Below are positions 50,994-59,838 of a stretch of DNA of 64,000 nucleotides, piece by piece. Source of the stretch: Methanobacterium sp. UBA279 (GTDB taxonomy: Archaea; Methanobacteriota; Methanobacteria; Methanobacteriales; Methanobacteriaceae). The notes beneath the pieces are model-generated. The model searched no databases, was not told the DNA's origin, and saw only the letters and a list, made by a program, of their open reading frames with translations. The position numbers and the translations under genes were made by a program. The number at the start of each line of letters is the position of its first letter. Positions within the stretch are counted from its first letter, which is position 1. The stretch spans positions 1 to 64,000 of the forward strand of contig DAQK01000015.1 in assembly GCA_002502855.1 (NCBI GenBank), written 5' to 3'.

Positions 50994-51164
50994 AAATAAA
51001 ATTTAACGATTATTTGGAATGGAAGTAAGATTAAAAAGAAAAAAAGCGCTGATTTAAATAAATAATAAGTCAACAGGCATCTTTTTTTTATATCCGGTTA
51101 TGATAGTTTATTTTTTATAGGATCACTTATAAATCTAAATATACTAAGATACTGGGGAGTAACA

Positions 51165-51932
51165 ATGTCACTTTTAAAACCACTATATACAGTATACGAA
51201 TGGTACATCTCTCGAAATCTCCGTACAGAAAACATGCCCAGACACGTAGCCCTAATAATGGACGGTAACAGAAGATACTCCAAAATACAGGGCGATATGG
51301 ATTCAATTGAAGGTCACAAACGCGGAGTGGACACCCTGGAAAAGGTGCTGGACTGGTGTATTGATTTAGGGATAGAGATAGTCACCGTCTACGCATTTTC
51401 CATAGAAAACTTTAAAAGACCACCAGAGGAAGTAAAGGGGTTAATGGAATTATTCAAGTACAACTTCGAGTCCATAGCCCAAAATAAAAGGATCCATAAA
51501 AACGAAGTAAAGCTAAAGGCGGTGGGTAAACTGGGACTCTTACCGGAAGATGTAAGAGAAGCCATAAGAGTCGCCGAAGAATCCACCAGCAAATACAATA
51601 AAAGACAGGTAAATATTGCCATAGGCTATGACGGACGTTTAGAAATAGTCGATGCCATGCAGAAAATAGCAGATCAGGTTAAAGATGGTAAACTCGACCC
51701 AGAGGATATAGATGAAAAGGTTATAAATGAAAACCTGTACACGGCTGGACTGGTGGACCCCAACCTGATCATAAGGACCAGTGGCGAAGAAAGACTCAGC
51801 GGATTCTTACTCTGGCAATCATCCTACAGTGAACTCTATTTCTGTGACAGTTTATGGCCACAACTCAGGAAAGTAGATTTCCTAAGGGCTTTAAGAGATT
51901 ACCAACAGAGGGAAAGAAGGTTTGGGGTATAA
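51165..51932 (+). CDS. uppS: Cis-polyprenyl diphosphate synthase (UppS)
   Basis: A protein of 255 residues that builds long cis-polyprenyl diphosphates used as lipid carriers for pseudomurein and glycan assembly. The catalytic Asp is in HVALIMDGNRRYSK (about residue 30). Other blocks are VTVYAFSIENFKRPPEEV, DPNLIIRTSGEERLSGFLLW and SSYSELYFCDSLWP. The first 20 residues form an extra N-terminal helix common in archaeal members. GGGGAGTAACA precedes the ATG. Confidence 0.96.
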   Translation: MSLLKPLYTVYEWYISRNLRTENMPRHVALIMDGNRRYSKIQGDMDSIEGHKRGVDTLEKVLDWCIDLGIEIVTVYAFSIENFKRPPEEVKGLMELFKYNFESIAQNKRIHKNEVKLKAVGKLGLLPEDVREAIRVAEESTSKYNKRQVNIAIGYDGRLEIVDAMQKIADQVKDGKLDPEDIDEKVINENLYTAGLVDPNLIIRTSGEERLSGFLLWQSSYSELYFCDSLWPQLRKVDFLRALRDYQQRERRFGV

Positions 51933-52123
51933 TAATTAGGAGTTGTAAATTTTTTATTTTCATAAGGTGAGTTAATTATTAGATACAGATAGAACTTCTT
52001 TATTTTCATTAAGGGAGGTTTAGAATTCAGATAGGAATAGTATTTTTTATTTTGCATTCAGACTGGGGGTAAAAAATTTAATACATGAATTTTTTCATAT
52101 CAAATAATCGGGAGTTTTGGAAA

Positions 52124-52873
52124 ATGATCGACGCACACTGCCACGTAGACTTCAAAGAATACAACAAAAACAGGGGAGAAGTAATGCAAAGGGCCCAGGA
52201 GAAACTACGGGCCATCATCAACTCCGGAGCAAGTCTAGGTGGTAACCGGCGCACATTAAAACTGCAAGAAGAATATCCCGGATTTCTATATGCCACTCTT
52301 GGTTTTCACCCACACAATACAGTTAAAGCCGATTCTACGATTATAGACCAGGCCCTAGGGGAAATTGTTGATAATATAGATAAAACAGTGGCCTTGGGCG
52401 AAACAGGTCTTGATTTCCACCAGATAAAGGGTGAAGAACAAAAAAAGAGACAGATAGATATATTTAAAAGATTTATAGATTTGGCGGTTGAGTTTGAAAA
52501 GCCCCTGGTTATACACGCCCGTGATGCTGAGGAAACCGCCCTGAACATGGTAAAAAACACAGTACCCCAGGTTATATTCCACTGCTATGGGGGCAACGCC
52601 TGGACAGCCAGTGCAATAGTAGATGAAGGGTACTACCTATCCTTATCAACCATCATCAGCTTTTCCGACCACCACCAGGAACTGGTAAGGGAAATCCCCC
52701 TCTCTAGCATGCTCACAGAAACTGACAGTCCCTACCTATCTCCATTTAAAGGCCGTAATGAACCAGCATACGTGGAAGAAGTGGTGAAGACCGTTGCCCA
52801 GGTAAAGGATACAAGCAGGGACGAGGTTGACCGGGTAACCCAAAAAAATGCAGAAAAAATTTTCAGGTTGTAG
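52124..52873 (+). CDS. TatD-family metal-dependent DNase
   Basis: A protein of 249 residues, a TIM-barrel hydrolase. Metal ligands are visible in IDAHCHVDF (residues 2-10), VALGETGLDFH, VIHARDAEETAL, IFHCYGGNAW and the C-terminal LTETDSPYLSPFKG. All are intact. I chose the ATG at 52124, which begins directly at the conserved motif and has GGGAG nine bases upstream; an ATG 13 codons earlier lacks a site. The broken capA gene starts five bases after its stop. Confidence 0.93.
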   Translation: MIDAHCHVDFKEYNKNRGEVMQRAQEKLRAIINSGASLGGNRRTLKLQEEYPGFLYATLGFHPHNTVKADSTIIDQALGEIVDNIDKTVALGETGLDFHQIKGEEQKKRQIDIFKRFIDLAVEFEKPLVIHARDAEETALNMVKNTVPQVIFHCYGGNAWTASAIVDEGYYLSLSTIISFSDHHQELVREIPLSSMLTETDSPYLSPFKGRNEPAYVEEVVKTVAQVKDTSRDEVDRVTQKNAEKIFRL

Positions 52874-52877
52874 GTGA

Positions 52878-53872
52878 ATGGCTCGCAGATCATATGTAGT
52901 GGTGGTAGTTTTAATTTTGGCAGTTGCACTAATTTTTTCGATATTATATATTAATCCAAGCTTCAACAACAGCCAAGAACAGAAGTCAAGGTTACAGGAA
53001 GCAAATATATCCATCATCTTCACTGGAGATGTGATGCTGGGACCAAGAGTGGGAACAGCACTGGCCGCCGGCCAAAACGTGTTTGCAGATCTAAAACCGA
53101 TGTTTGAAAAATCCCCCAATTTGCACATTACTTAAAGGATAACTCCATCGATGTGGCTACCCTGGCCAACAACCATATCATGGATTACGGGCCCACAGGA
53201 TTACATGATACCATAACAGCTTTAAAGGAGAATAACGTCTCCTACGTGGGGGCCGGGGAGAATATTGATAAAGCCAGCCAGCCACTCTATTATAAGGTGA
53301 ACAATGTAACCATTGCCATTTTAAGTTTCTATGACAACACCATTTTCCCCTTTGATCCGACAACACAGGTCCAGGCAGCCACAGATTCACACCCCGGCTA
53401 TGCTCCTATGGACTGGGATCTGATTAAGAAGAGCATAGCCACGGCTCGAAATAATTCTGACCTGGTGGTGGTGTGTTTCCACTATGGAGTCGAGTATTCC
53501 CTATGGCATGATGAAAGTCAGGAAGAAGTATCCAGAAAAAGTATAGATGAGGGTGCTGATCTCATCATAGGCAACCATCCCCATGTAACACAGGAAATAG
53601 AGATGTACAAGGGAAAGCTGATCTTCTACAGTCTAGGTAACACTGTGTTCTATGATCTTACCGCAGGAAGTCCAAATAACATCCTTGTAGAGTATAAGGT
53701 CACAAACGGAACTGCACAGGCAATAATACACCCTATCCTTGTTTATAATTATGCACCCCACATCATGGATGATCAGAGTGCTAATGTCTTTTTAAAAAGT
53801 ATAAAAGACAAATCAAACGTCAACATGACCATAGAAAATGGACTGGGTATCATTAATATTGGAAAGCTTTAG
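52878..53872 (+). pseudogene. CapA-like capsule synthesis protein, internally deleted and frameshifted
   Basis: The first 85 codons give a membrane anchor and the CapA motif IIFTGDVMLGPRVGTALAAG, then DLKPMFEKS followed by a stop at 53133-53135. The remainder is in another frame, beginning FAHYLKDNSIDVATLANNHI and continuing with VCFHYGVEYS, IIGNHPHVTQEIE and FYSLGNTVFYD. The segment of about 50-60 residues that should lie between, including the conserved Asn-Leu-Glu motif, is missing, and the join at about 53110-53120 is out of frame. A short deletion at a C-run explains both. The protein is very unlikely to work. Confidence 0.8.
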
Positions 53873-53919
53873 AAGTATATTACCCTCCCACTGGAAGTAC
53901 ATTATCCCCACTACTTTCC

Positions 53920-54297
53920 TTACTCATCTAACTTGGTGAAAACCTCTTTTGCAGCATTTATACCGTTGATGGCTGCAGGGAAACCGGCATAAACCGCCAT
54001 CTGTATTATTACTTCCACGATCTCTTCACGGGTGCATCCGCTGTTTAAAGCACCTTCTATATGGCTCTGGAGTTGCAGGGGTGCATTGCCCAGGGCAGTG
54101 AGTGCAGCCACCGTGGCTATCTCCCGGGACTTCAGGTCAAGACCAGGTCTGCTGTAGATGTTGCCGTAGGCAAATTCAGCAACGTATCGTGCTAGATCCG
54201 GTGCAATATCCCCCAAGTTTTCCCTTAATTTTTTATAATTTTCACTGTTATGTTCTTCGAGATGTTTTAAACCTCTCTGATAGCGTTTGTTATCCAT
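53920..54297 (-). CDS. Carboxymuconolactone decarboxylase family protein
   Basis: A small helical protein of 125 residues from the CMD/AhpD-like superfamily. The family core is visible in SREIATVAALTALGNAPLQL, QSHIEGALNSGCTREEIVEV and IIQMAVYAGFPAAINGI. The Cys and the neighbouring Glu/His positions fit redox-active or decarboxylase-like members, but no CxxC is present. Role unknown. The ATG at 54297 has AAGGAG eight bases upstream; an upstream TTG overlaps that site. It is convergent with the capA pseudogene. Confidence 0.82.
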   Translation of the reverse strand: MDNKRYQRGLKHLEEHNSENYKKLRENLGDIAPDLARYVAEFAYGNIYSRPGLDLKSREIATVAALTALGNAPLQLQSHIEGALNSGCTREEIVEVIIQMAVYAGFPAAINGINAAKEVFTKLDE

Positions 54298-54447
54298 TTC
54301 TGTGTTCTCCTTCAACTAAAACTACATAAAACAATAAAAACTTAAGTCTAACTAATTATAATAGGAATTATATTTATAAATATTTTTTATAAGCAAACAG
54401 CCGGTTAAGTAATTAATCCACTTAAAAATCTTTTACAGGTTAAAAAA

Positions 54448-55128
54448 ATGAAGCCCCATGTTATATTAAATTCTGCCATGACACTGGACGGGAAGATAGC
54501 CACCAGAAATGGTAGTTCAGAAATTTCCGGCCCGGAGGATCTTCTCAGGGTGCACCAGCTTAGAAGGAAACTGGACGCCATAATGGTGGGGGTCAACACG
54601 GTCTTAGAAGACGATCCAAGGTTAACCGTTCATAAATTTCAACCAGATGAATCTGATAGTTCATTAAGGGAATCTGATAACCCGTTAAGGGTGGTAACAG
54701 ATAGTAAAGCCAGAACCCCCTTAAATTCACGCGTGCTTAACCAGGAAGCCGGGACTTTAATAGCTGTTTCCCAGGAAGCACCAGGAGAAAGAGTCAAAGC
54801 ATTGAGGGATAAGGGGGAAAATATAGATGTAATACTGGCTGGTGAAACCCGTGTGGATTTAACCATCCTAATGGATGAACTGGCCCAGAGGAAAGTACGA
54901 TCATTACTCCTGGAGGGCGGTTCGACCTTAAACTTCTCCATGCTCCAGTCAGGACTGGTGGATGAAGTCAGAGTATGTATCGCACCCATGATAGCCGGAG
55001 GTGTAGATGCTAAGACTCTGGCAGGGGGTGAGGGCGTGGATTACATGAAGGAGGCCTTTAAATTAGAGCTTAAAAAGAGTTATAAATTAGGAAAAGATTT
55101 TATACTGGAATATGAAGTCTTAAAATAA
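54448..55128 (+). CDS. arfC: 2,5-diamino-6-ribosylaminopyrimidinone phosphate reductase
   Basis: A RibD C-terminal-type reductase of 226 residues that reduces the ribosyl side chain in archaeal riboflavin and F420 synthesis. Typical parts are HVILNSAMTLDGKIATRNGS, the KLDAIMVGVNTVLEDDPRLT block, SLLLEGGSTLNFSML and CIAPMIAGGVDAKTL. The deaminase domain of bacterial RibD is absent, as in archaea and yeast Rib7. CAGGTTAAAAAA precedes the ATG. ribL, another flavin gene, is far away at 16.7 kb. Confidence 0.93.
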   Translation: MKPHVILNSAMTLDGKIATRNGSSEISGPEDLLRVHQLRRKLDAIMVGVNTVLEDDPRLTVHKFQPDESDSSLRESDNPLRVVTDSKARTPLNSRVLNQEAGTLIAVSQEAPGERVKALRDKGENIDVILAGETRVDLTILMDELAQRKVRSLLLEGGSTLNFSMLQSGLVDEVRVCIAPMIAGGVDAKTLAGGEGVDYMKEAFKLELKKSYKLGKDFILEYEVLK

Positions 55129-55138
55129 AAAAGGTTGG

Positions 55139-55297
55139 TTAGGTTTTTTTCAAAAACAGTAGATATATTCCAGCTAAGATGGCGACTATAGCGATTATCC
55201 ATAAGAGATAATCGAAGAACCACATGGCAGTGAACCATACCACTATGATTAAAATTCCAAGAATCAGATATATTATGCCCATTATTTTGTCGTTCAT
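55139..55297 (-). CDS. Small two-TM membrane protein
   Basis: A protein of 52 residues (MNDKIMGIIYLILGILIIVV start), almost entirely two hydrophobic helices around a short aromatic turn (WFTAMWFFDY), ending LFLKKT. No family is recognised. The ribosome site is good: GAGGTG six bases before the ATG. It is too short for most gene finders. It lies 10 bases from the arfC end on the opposite strand and upstream of a PHP-domain gene's terminus. Confidence 0.6.
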   Translation of the reverse strand: MNDKIMGIIYLILGILIIVVWFTAMWFFDYLLWIIAIVAILAGIYLLFLKKT

Positions 55298-55364
55298 TTA
55301 ACACACCTCATATTATTTAATTAGTTCCCTGACCTTAATTAAGTTTACTATTTTCGTGAAGTGT

Positions 55365-56027
55365 TTAATATCCATTTTTGCCCAATATATTCAGGGGGTT
55401 GGTTCTTAAAATTTTATGAACTTCTTTATCTGGAATCCCAGCACCTTTAAGTATCTTACGTGCGGTTTCATAGGATATTAAGTCTTCTGGGGCGTGTGTA
55501 TCGGTGTTCATCACCAGGTTAGCTTCTACCTCCAGGGCCACCCGGGCCACGTATCCGTTGGCAAGGCAGTGCCCCCTTCTGGAACTTATCTCCAGGGCGA
55601 TATCATTATCACGGGCAATTTCAGCTTCTTCAACGGTTATAAGTCCTGGATGGGCCAGTATATCAATTTCTGGAATGTTAACTGCGGTGAAATTCGTGCC
55701 ATCCAGGACTGGTTCCACCAAAGTCTCCCCGTGGACTACGATAATTTCTGCACCTAATTTCCTGGCTTGGACGGCCAGTTTATCAATTACTTCAACTGGT
55801 GCATGGGTTATTTCAGCCCCAGGAATAACGTTGATATCCCAGTTATCCCGGATATCATTAATCGCGTTTATTATTTTTCCCACACTGTCTATGTTGGACG
55901 CGTCGACATGGTCGGTTATGGCCACGGCCTCATGATCCAGGACCTGGGCGCGTCTGGCTATTTCAGATGGGAGCAGTTCACCATCACTGAATATGCTGTG
56001 GGTATGTAAATCTATTCTTTTACTCAT
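55365..56027 (-). CDS. PHP-domain phosphoesterase
   Basis: A protein of 220 residues with a PHP fold. Metal ligands are seen in RIDLHTHSIFSDGEL (residues 4-18), AVAITDHVD, GAEITHAP, VVHGETLVEPV, LAHPGLI, EISSRRGHCL and NTDTHAPEDL. The family includes histidinol-phosphatases and other phosphoesterases; the substrate here is unknown. The ATG at 56027 has GGTGATTCTC upstream. It is divergent from pantoate kinase across a tandem repeat. Confidence 0.85.
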   Translation of the reverse strand: MSKRIDLHTHSIFSDGELLPSEIARRAQVLDHEAVAITDHVDASNIDSVGKIINAINDIRDNWDINVIPGAEITHAPVEVIDKLAVQARKLGAEIIVVHGETLVEPVLDGTNFTAVNIPEIDILAHPGLITVEEAEIARDNDIALEISSRRGHCLANGYVARVALEVEANLVMNTDTHAPEDLISYETARKILKGAGIPDKEVHKILRTNPLNILGKNGY

Positions 56028-56059
56028 GAGAATCACCTCAAATTATTATTAGCTATATT

Positions 56060-56103
56060 TTAAACAATTACCTTGATTGTATTAAACAATTACTTTGATT
56101 GTA
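56060..56103. repeat. Tandem 22-base repeat with inner dyad, operator-like
   Basis: Two back-to-back 22-base copies (56060-56081 and 56082-56103) differ at one base. Each contains ACAAT, seven bases, ATTGT, an inverted repeat. They sit between two divergent genes, the PHP protein and pantoate kinase, in the place expected for a shared operator. Confidence 0.7.
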
Positions 56104-56151
56104 CTTATTGTTATATGGTATTCTTGGCATAAATAATAATGGTGATTTTGA

Positions 56152-57033
56152 TTGAAAAGTTCCTTATTCGTTCCTTCACATATAACCGGGTTTTTCCAGA
56201 TTATACCTGACTTAGATCCACTGAGAAAGGGTTCCCGGGGTGCAGGGATAGTCCTGGATAAAGGGGTAATAACCGATGTATCCATTGAAGATGGTGATGG
56301 TGTAGATGTTATAATTAACGGTGAATCAGATTCTAAACTTTCTTCTATAACCTACAAGACTATAGATTTAATTAAAGAGCAATTTCCAATTGTTAATGAA
56401 AAAATTACAATCAACCATGAGTTTCAAATCCCGGTGGGCAGTGGATTCGGGGTTTCAGCCGCCTGTGCCCTGGGAACATCGCTGGGAATTGTAAATGCCC
56501 TTAAACTCCCTTTAACCTATAATAGGGCGGCATCCATAGCCCATCTGGCGGAGATTGAGATGAAAAGTGGTTTAGGTGATGTCATAGCAGAGATCGCCGG
56601 CGGATTGGTCTTAAGGCTTAAAGAAGGCGCCCCAGGATATGGTAGAACAGATAGGATTCTTCCCGGTCGAAGTGAGGGTGGTGATGGGTATTACATCATC
56701 AGCAAGACCCTGGGAGAAATTGAAACATCCACCATAATCGAAGATCACTACTGGCAGAAGAAAATCAACCAAACCGGTGAAAACCTGCTGGGTGAACTTC
56801 TGGAAAAGCCAGATATTCATAACTTCTTTAAACTATCCCGGAGATTTGCAGAGAAAACCTCACTCATGAATTCACAGCTTAAAGAAGTGGTGGACATATT
56901 GGAAGAAGAGACCCTGGGGGCTAGTATGGCTATGCTGGGAAACACGGCATTTGCACTCTCTGAAACACCAGATACAAGTTTAGATGATGCTATAATCTCT
57001 AAAATTGATGATATGGGTTGCAGGTTCCTTTAA
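56152..57033 (+). CDS. Pantoate kinase (archaeal CoA biosynthesis)
   Basis: A GHMP-fold kinase of 293 residues. Family knowledge: archaea phosphorylate pantoate before joining it to beta-alanine, and this COG1829 enzyme does so. The ATP loop is PVGSGFGVSAACALGTSLGI (about residues 92-111). FVPSHITGFFQIIPDLDPLR at the N-terminus, SGLGDVIAEIAGGLVLRLK, and MAMLGNTAFAL at the C-terminus are further signatures. The start is TTG, with GGTGATTTTGA upstream. The partner phosphopantothenate synthetase gene is not in the window. A 22-base tandem repeat lies upstream. Confidence 0.9.
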   Translation: MKSSLFVPSHITGFFQIIPDLDPLRKGSRGAGIVLDKGVITDVSIEDGDGVDVIINGESDSKLSSITYKTIDLIKEQFPIVNEKITINHEFQIPVGSGFGVSAACALGTSLGIVNALKLPLTYNRAASIAHLAEIEMKSGLGDVIAEIAGGLVLRLKEGAPGYGRTDRILPGRSEGGDGYYIISKTLGEIETSTIIEDHYWQKKINQTGENLLGELLEKPDIHNFFKLSRRFAEKTSLMNSQLKEVVDILEEETLGASMAMLGNTAFALSETPDTSLDDAIISKIDDMGCRFL

Positions 57034-57051
57034 AATTACTTAAAAATAAGT

Positions 57052-57846
57052 TTATTTCTTAACATCCTCAACCACGTATTTAATATCTTCATCGTCCAGT
57101 TTACGGGTTATGATATTGGTCATCTTACCCACGGCAAAGACCAGTACGTTGAGGCCCCTTTTGGCGGCGGCCACGGCTGCCTCTGGGGTTGCAAATTCAA
57201 AATCAGCCTGTATACCTAATTTTTCCGCAACCACCCGGGATACGGTTCCCATGATTCCCATGCGGTCGATTTCTTCCTTCCTATCCTTCAGGATGTCTTT
57301 AATTTTTTCCAGATCAGAAGCCCTTGAGCCGCCCTGACTGATGGTTGGAAGCTTAATTATAATTATGTATCCAGGATCAAGTTCTATGAGTCCACTTAAC
57401 TTGGTGAGTGCCACGTCTTCACCTTTCCCGGCGTCGCTCAGCACTTCTGCATGGGCGGGTGTTTCACTGGTGGTGGCGTAGAGAACTCCTTTGTCCATTT
57501 CCATCCAGACTTCATCACCGGATTTAAGTTTTTCCCGGGCTATGGCCGGCCATATGGATTTATAAGCGTTCATGGTATCCAGGACCTGTTCTGAATACTT
57601 TCTAAGGTCCATGGCCTCACGTTTAACCCTTTCAATACCCCTCTTGGTGATTTTGTAGTGGACGTGTCCCTTACCAGTTTCAACCAGACCTTCATCGACT
57701 AAACTTTTGATATTTTCTGAGACGGCCTGGACTGTTATTCCCAGCTCCTCTGCGATGTCTTTCTGACGCAGATGAGGCTCCTGCTTGGCTATTTCTGCCA
57801 GTATCTGGAAACGGGTGAGTTCACCCTTCTTTTTAAAGACCTTCAT
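57052..57846 (-). CDS. Winged-helix transcription regulator with large C-terminal domain
   Basis: A protein of 264 residues. The first 75 form a MarR-type winged helix (LRQKDIAEELGITVQAVSEN as the HTH, then LVDEGLVETGKGHVHYKITK as the wing). The remaining 190 residues hold an unfamiliar alpha/beta domain containing GYIIIIKLPTISQGGSRASD and FATPEAAVAAAKRGLNVLVF. It probably senses a ligand. It is convergent with pantoate kinase; the two genes end 18 bases apart. The start region has GATAATC-type sequence but a weak ribosome site. Its target genes are unknown. Confidence 0.8.
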   Translation of the reverse strand: MKVFKKKGELTRFQILAEIAKQEPHLRQKDIAEELGITVQAVSENIKSLVDEGLVETGKGHVHYKITKRGIERVKREAMDLRKYSEQVLDTMNAYKSIWPAIAREKLKSGDEVWMEMDKGVLYATTSETPAHAEVLSDAGKGEDVALTKLSGLIELDPGYIIIIKLPTISQGGSRASDLEKIKDILKDRKEEIDRMGIMGTVSRVVAEKLGIQADFEFATPEAAVAAAKRGLNVLVFAVGKMTNIITRKLDDEDIKYVVEDVKK

Positions 57847-57932
57847 GATAATCAGCTTTAGTAAAAAAAACTTTTTCTAATATTATTAATTTCTTTAGTT
57901 TAAATAATTGTTATTATCAAAAAGGGAAAAAA

Positions 57933-59330
57933 TTAAACCACACCATTCAGGGCACTATCAAATTTCTGCAGGAATTCACCCACTTTTGATTCTGGAACAT
58001 AAGCTCCACAGGCTACTGAATGCCCTCCGCCACTGCCTCCCACTTTTTCGGCCACCTTCTTGATCATGTTTCCGAAGTGGATGCCGTCGTAGGCCAAAAG
58101 GCGTGAACAACGTAAGGACACCTTGATACCGTCTTTCTGGTCACTTATATCTGTAAGGCCTATAATAGGTTTCCTCCAGTCACCGTAACTTAAAAGCATC
58201 CCGGTTATGGTTCCGATGACTTCGCTTTTTATCCCGTTACCTTCGAAGTACTGGAGGTTGTCCAGTTTGTTGATCCGATCCTCTTCCCTCACCCATTCCA
58301 TCTTCTGGGCAAGGTATCTCCGGTGTTGCCGGGATAACTTCTCCATATCCTTTAATGCAGCCTCTCTATCGCCTTTTAACACGTTAAGGGCGATTTCGTG
58401 TCTTTTGTTTCGGCTGCAGGCGTTTACGGCGGTGGAAAATTCACTGGCATCCCGTAGTGGGGTGTATAATTTTTCGTTTAAGAATTCGTAGGCATCTCCA
58501 GAGACCAGTTTGGGGATGTGCTTGACGTATCTATGGGGGACTTCCCTGCTTAACAACCTCACCAGTTCAGAGAATATCCTCTGCTTCTCATCCATGCTTA
58601 AGTCATAGAGAGTCCGTTGTTTACCGTCCTTCGTAGTGGGGATTTCCAGTTTCCTCAGGAGTAACATACACTCATTACGATTGTTGGTTATGGGGAGGTT
58701 AACATCTCCGAAGTAGGAAAGTGCAACGAAGAGTGGTCTGGTCTGTCTTCCATAGATGGATAGGTCATAGCTGGAATTCACCAGGCCGAGTTTTACGGCA
58801 TCCTGGAGTATCTCCTGGTTTAAACCCTGTAATTTGCCTGTAAAACTATCCTGCATATCACCCACAGCACTTAAAACACCCATCCAACTTAGTTTGTAGA
58901 ACCCGAAGGTTTTAGCTAGTAAATAGGACATTCCTCCCCCTGATATTTGGTAAGATCCATCGATACCATAGTGGTGGGGGTTAAGTTCCAGGAAATTTCC
59001 ATTAAACTGGTTATGTCTCCGGAGGGGTGGGTGGTGGTCTAAAATCAGGACTTTGGAGTTTGAGGTTGCAAATTTATCCAGGTTCTGCCCGGATGCCAGG
59101 TCAGAAAAGATTGTGAGCTCATTTTCCGGGCGTAAATCCTCTATCCGGTCTAAACTTATAAATTCGATTTCATGGTCTATTTCAAGCTCATCCAGTGTTG
59201 AGGAGAGAATTGCACCTGCTGATAAACCGTCACAATCGATGTGACTGTATATTTTCACATCTTCAGCATTTTTAACCATGTTGTGTGCTTTATCGAATCC
59301 TTTCATCATCGTGGATTTTGGATGTTTCAC
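57933..59330 (-). CDS. DHH-family phosphoesterase, archaeal RecJ-like
   Basis: A protein of 465 residues with the DHH motifs IYSHIDCDGLSAGAILSS (motif I), IFSDLASG (II), LILDHHPPL (III, the DHH itself) and a C-terminal DHHA1 domain with GGSGGGHSVACGAYV. Archaeal RecJ homologues are nucleases that associate with GINS or work in DNA repair and RNA decay. All motif residues are present. I chose GTG at 59330, ten bases after AGGAG; an in-frame TTG at 59339 is too close to that site. An operator-like palindrome lies upstream. Confidence 0.88.
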   Translation of the reverse strand: MKHPKSTMMKGFDKAHNMVKNAEDVKIYSHIDCDGLSAGAILSSTLDELEIDHEIEFISLDRIEDLRPENELTIFSDLASGQNLDKFATSNSKVLILDHHPPLRRHNQFNGNFLELNPHHYGIDGSYQISGGGMSYLLAKTFGFYKLSWMGVLSAVGDMQDSFTGKLQGLNQEILQDAVKLGLVNSSYDLSIYGRQTRPLFVALSYFGDVNLPITNNRNECMLLLRKLEIPTTKDGKQRTLYDLSMDEKQRIFSELVRLLSREVPHRYVKHIPKLVSGDAYEFLNEKLYTPLRDASEFSTAVNACSRNKRHEIALNVLKGDREAALKDMEKLSRQHRRYLAQKMEWVREEDRINKLDNLQYFEGNGIKSEVIGTITGMLLSYGDWRKPIIGLTDISDQKDGIKVSLRCSRLLAYDGIHFGNMIKKVAEKVGGSGGGHSVACGAYVPESKVGEFLQKFDSALNGVV

Positions 59331-59450
59331 CTTGAACAAGCTCCTGTTATAATAAAGATTTCACCATAAAAATAAATGATTAAACCAACAATTAAACTTA
59401 TTATTGATTTTATTAACTTAAATAAGTTTCTAAATGAGTTAATTACTTGA

Positions 59451-59468
59451 ATATGGTAATAACCATAT
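59451..59468. repeat. Perfect palindrome upstream of the RecJ-like gene
   Basis: ATATGGT-AATA-ACCATAT, seven-base arms with a four-base centre, followed 17 bases later by a half copy (ATATGGT at about 59485). It lies in the 197-base gap upstream of the RecJ-like gene, which is otherwise AT-rich. It may be a regulator binding site or the terminator region of the gene at its right. Confidence 0.5.
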
Positions 59469-59527
59469 GGGGATAGTAATAATGATATGGTCTAAAAAAT
59501 AGGTACATTATATCAAACTAACAAGAT

Positions 59528-59800
59528 TTATTTGCGGAAACCCCGGATGGTGTTGCTAATTTTAATTAGAATTTCCCTTTTAGGCTGGTTTTTATCGACG
59601 ATTACCCTTCCTGAATTTTCCCACCAGGATTTAGGGTAAGATTTATCTTTTTCCACTTCAGGGTTGAGTCCCAGTTTACCCGCTGCCCGGGATATCTCCC
59701 TGAGTTTTGGTGTGCTTACAGCATACTTTTTAGGGATCTTCCTCCCTTCTTTCACCGTTTTTTTCGAGTCGATGTTGGCCGGCCAGATAGTAACTTTCAT
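59528..59800 (-). CDS. srp19: Signal recognition particle protein SRP19
   Basis: A protein of 90 residues. It starts KVTIWPANIDSKKTVKEGRK and continues IPKKYAVSTPKLREISRAAG, SYPKSWWENSGRVIVDKNQP and a basic end, all typical of archaeal SRP19. The protein clamps the SRP RNA so that SRP54 can bind. The ATG at 59800 has GGTGAATTA upstream; a Met six codons earlier would be a longer form overlapping that site. The SRP RNA is not seen in this window. Confidence 0.94.
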   Translation of the reverse strand: MKVTIWPANIDSKKTVKEGRKIPKKYAVSTPKLREISRAAGKLGLNPEVEKDKSYPKSWWENSGRVIVDKNQPKREILIKISNTIRGFRK

Positions 59801-59838
59801 TAATTCACCAGTGAACATTTTTATTTACTTATTTTTAC

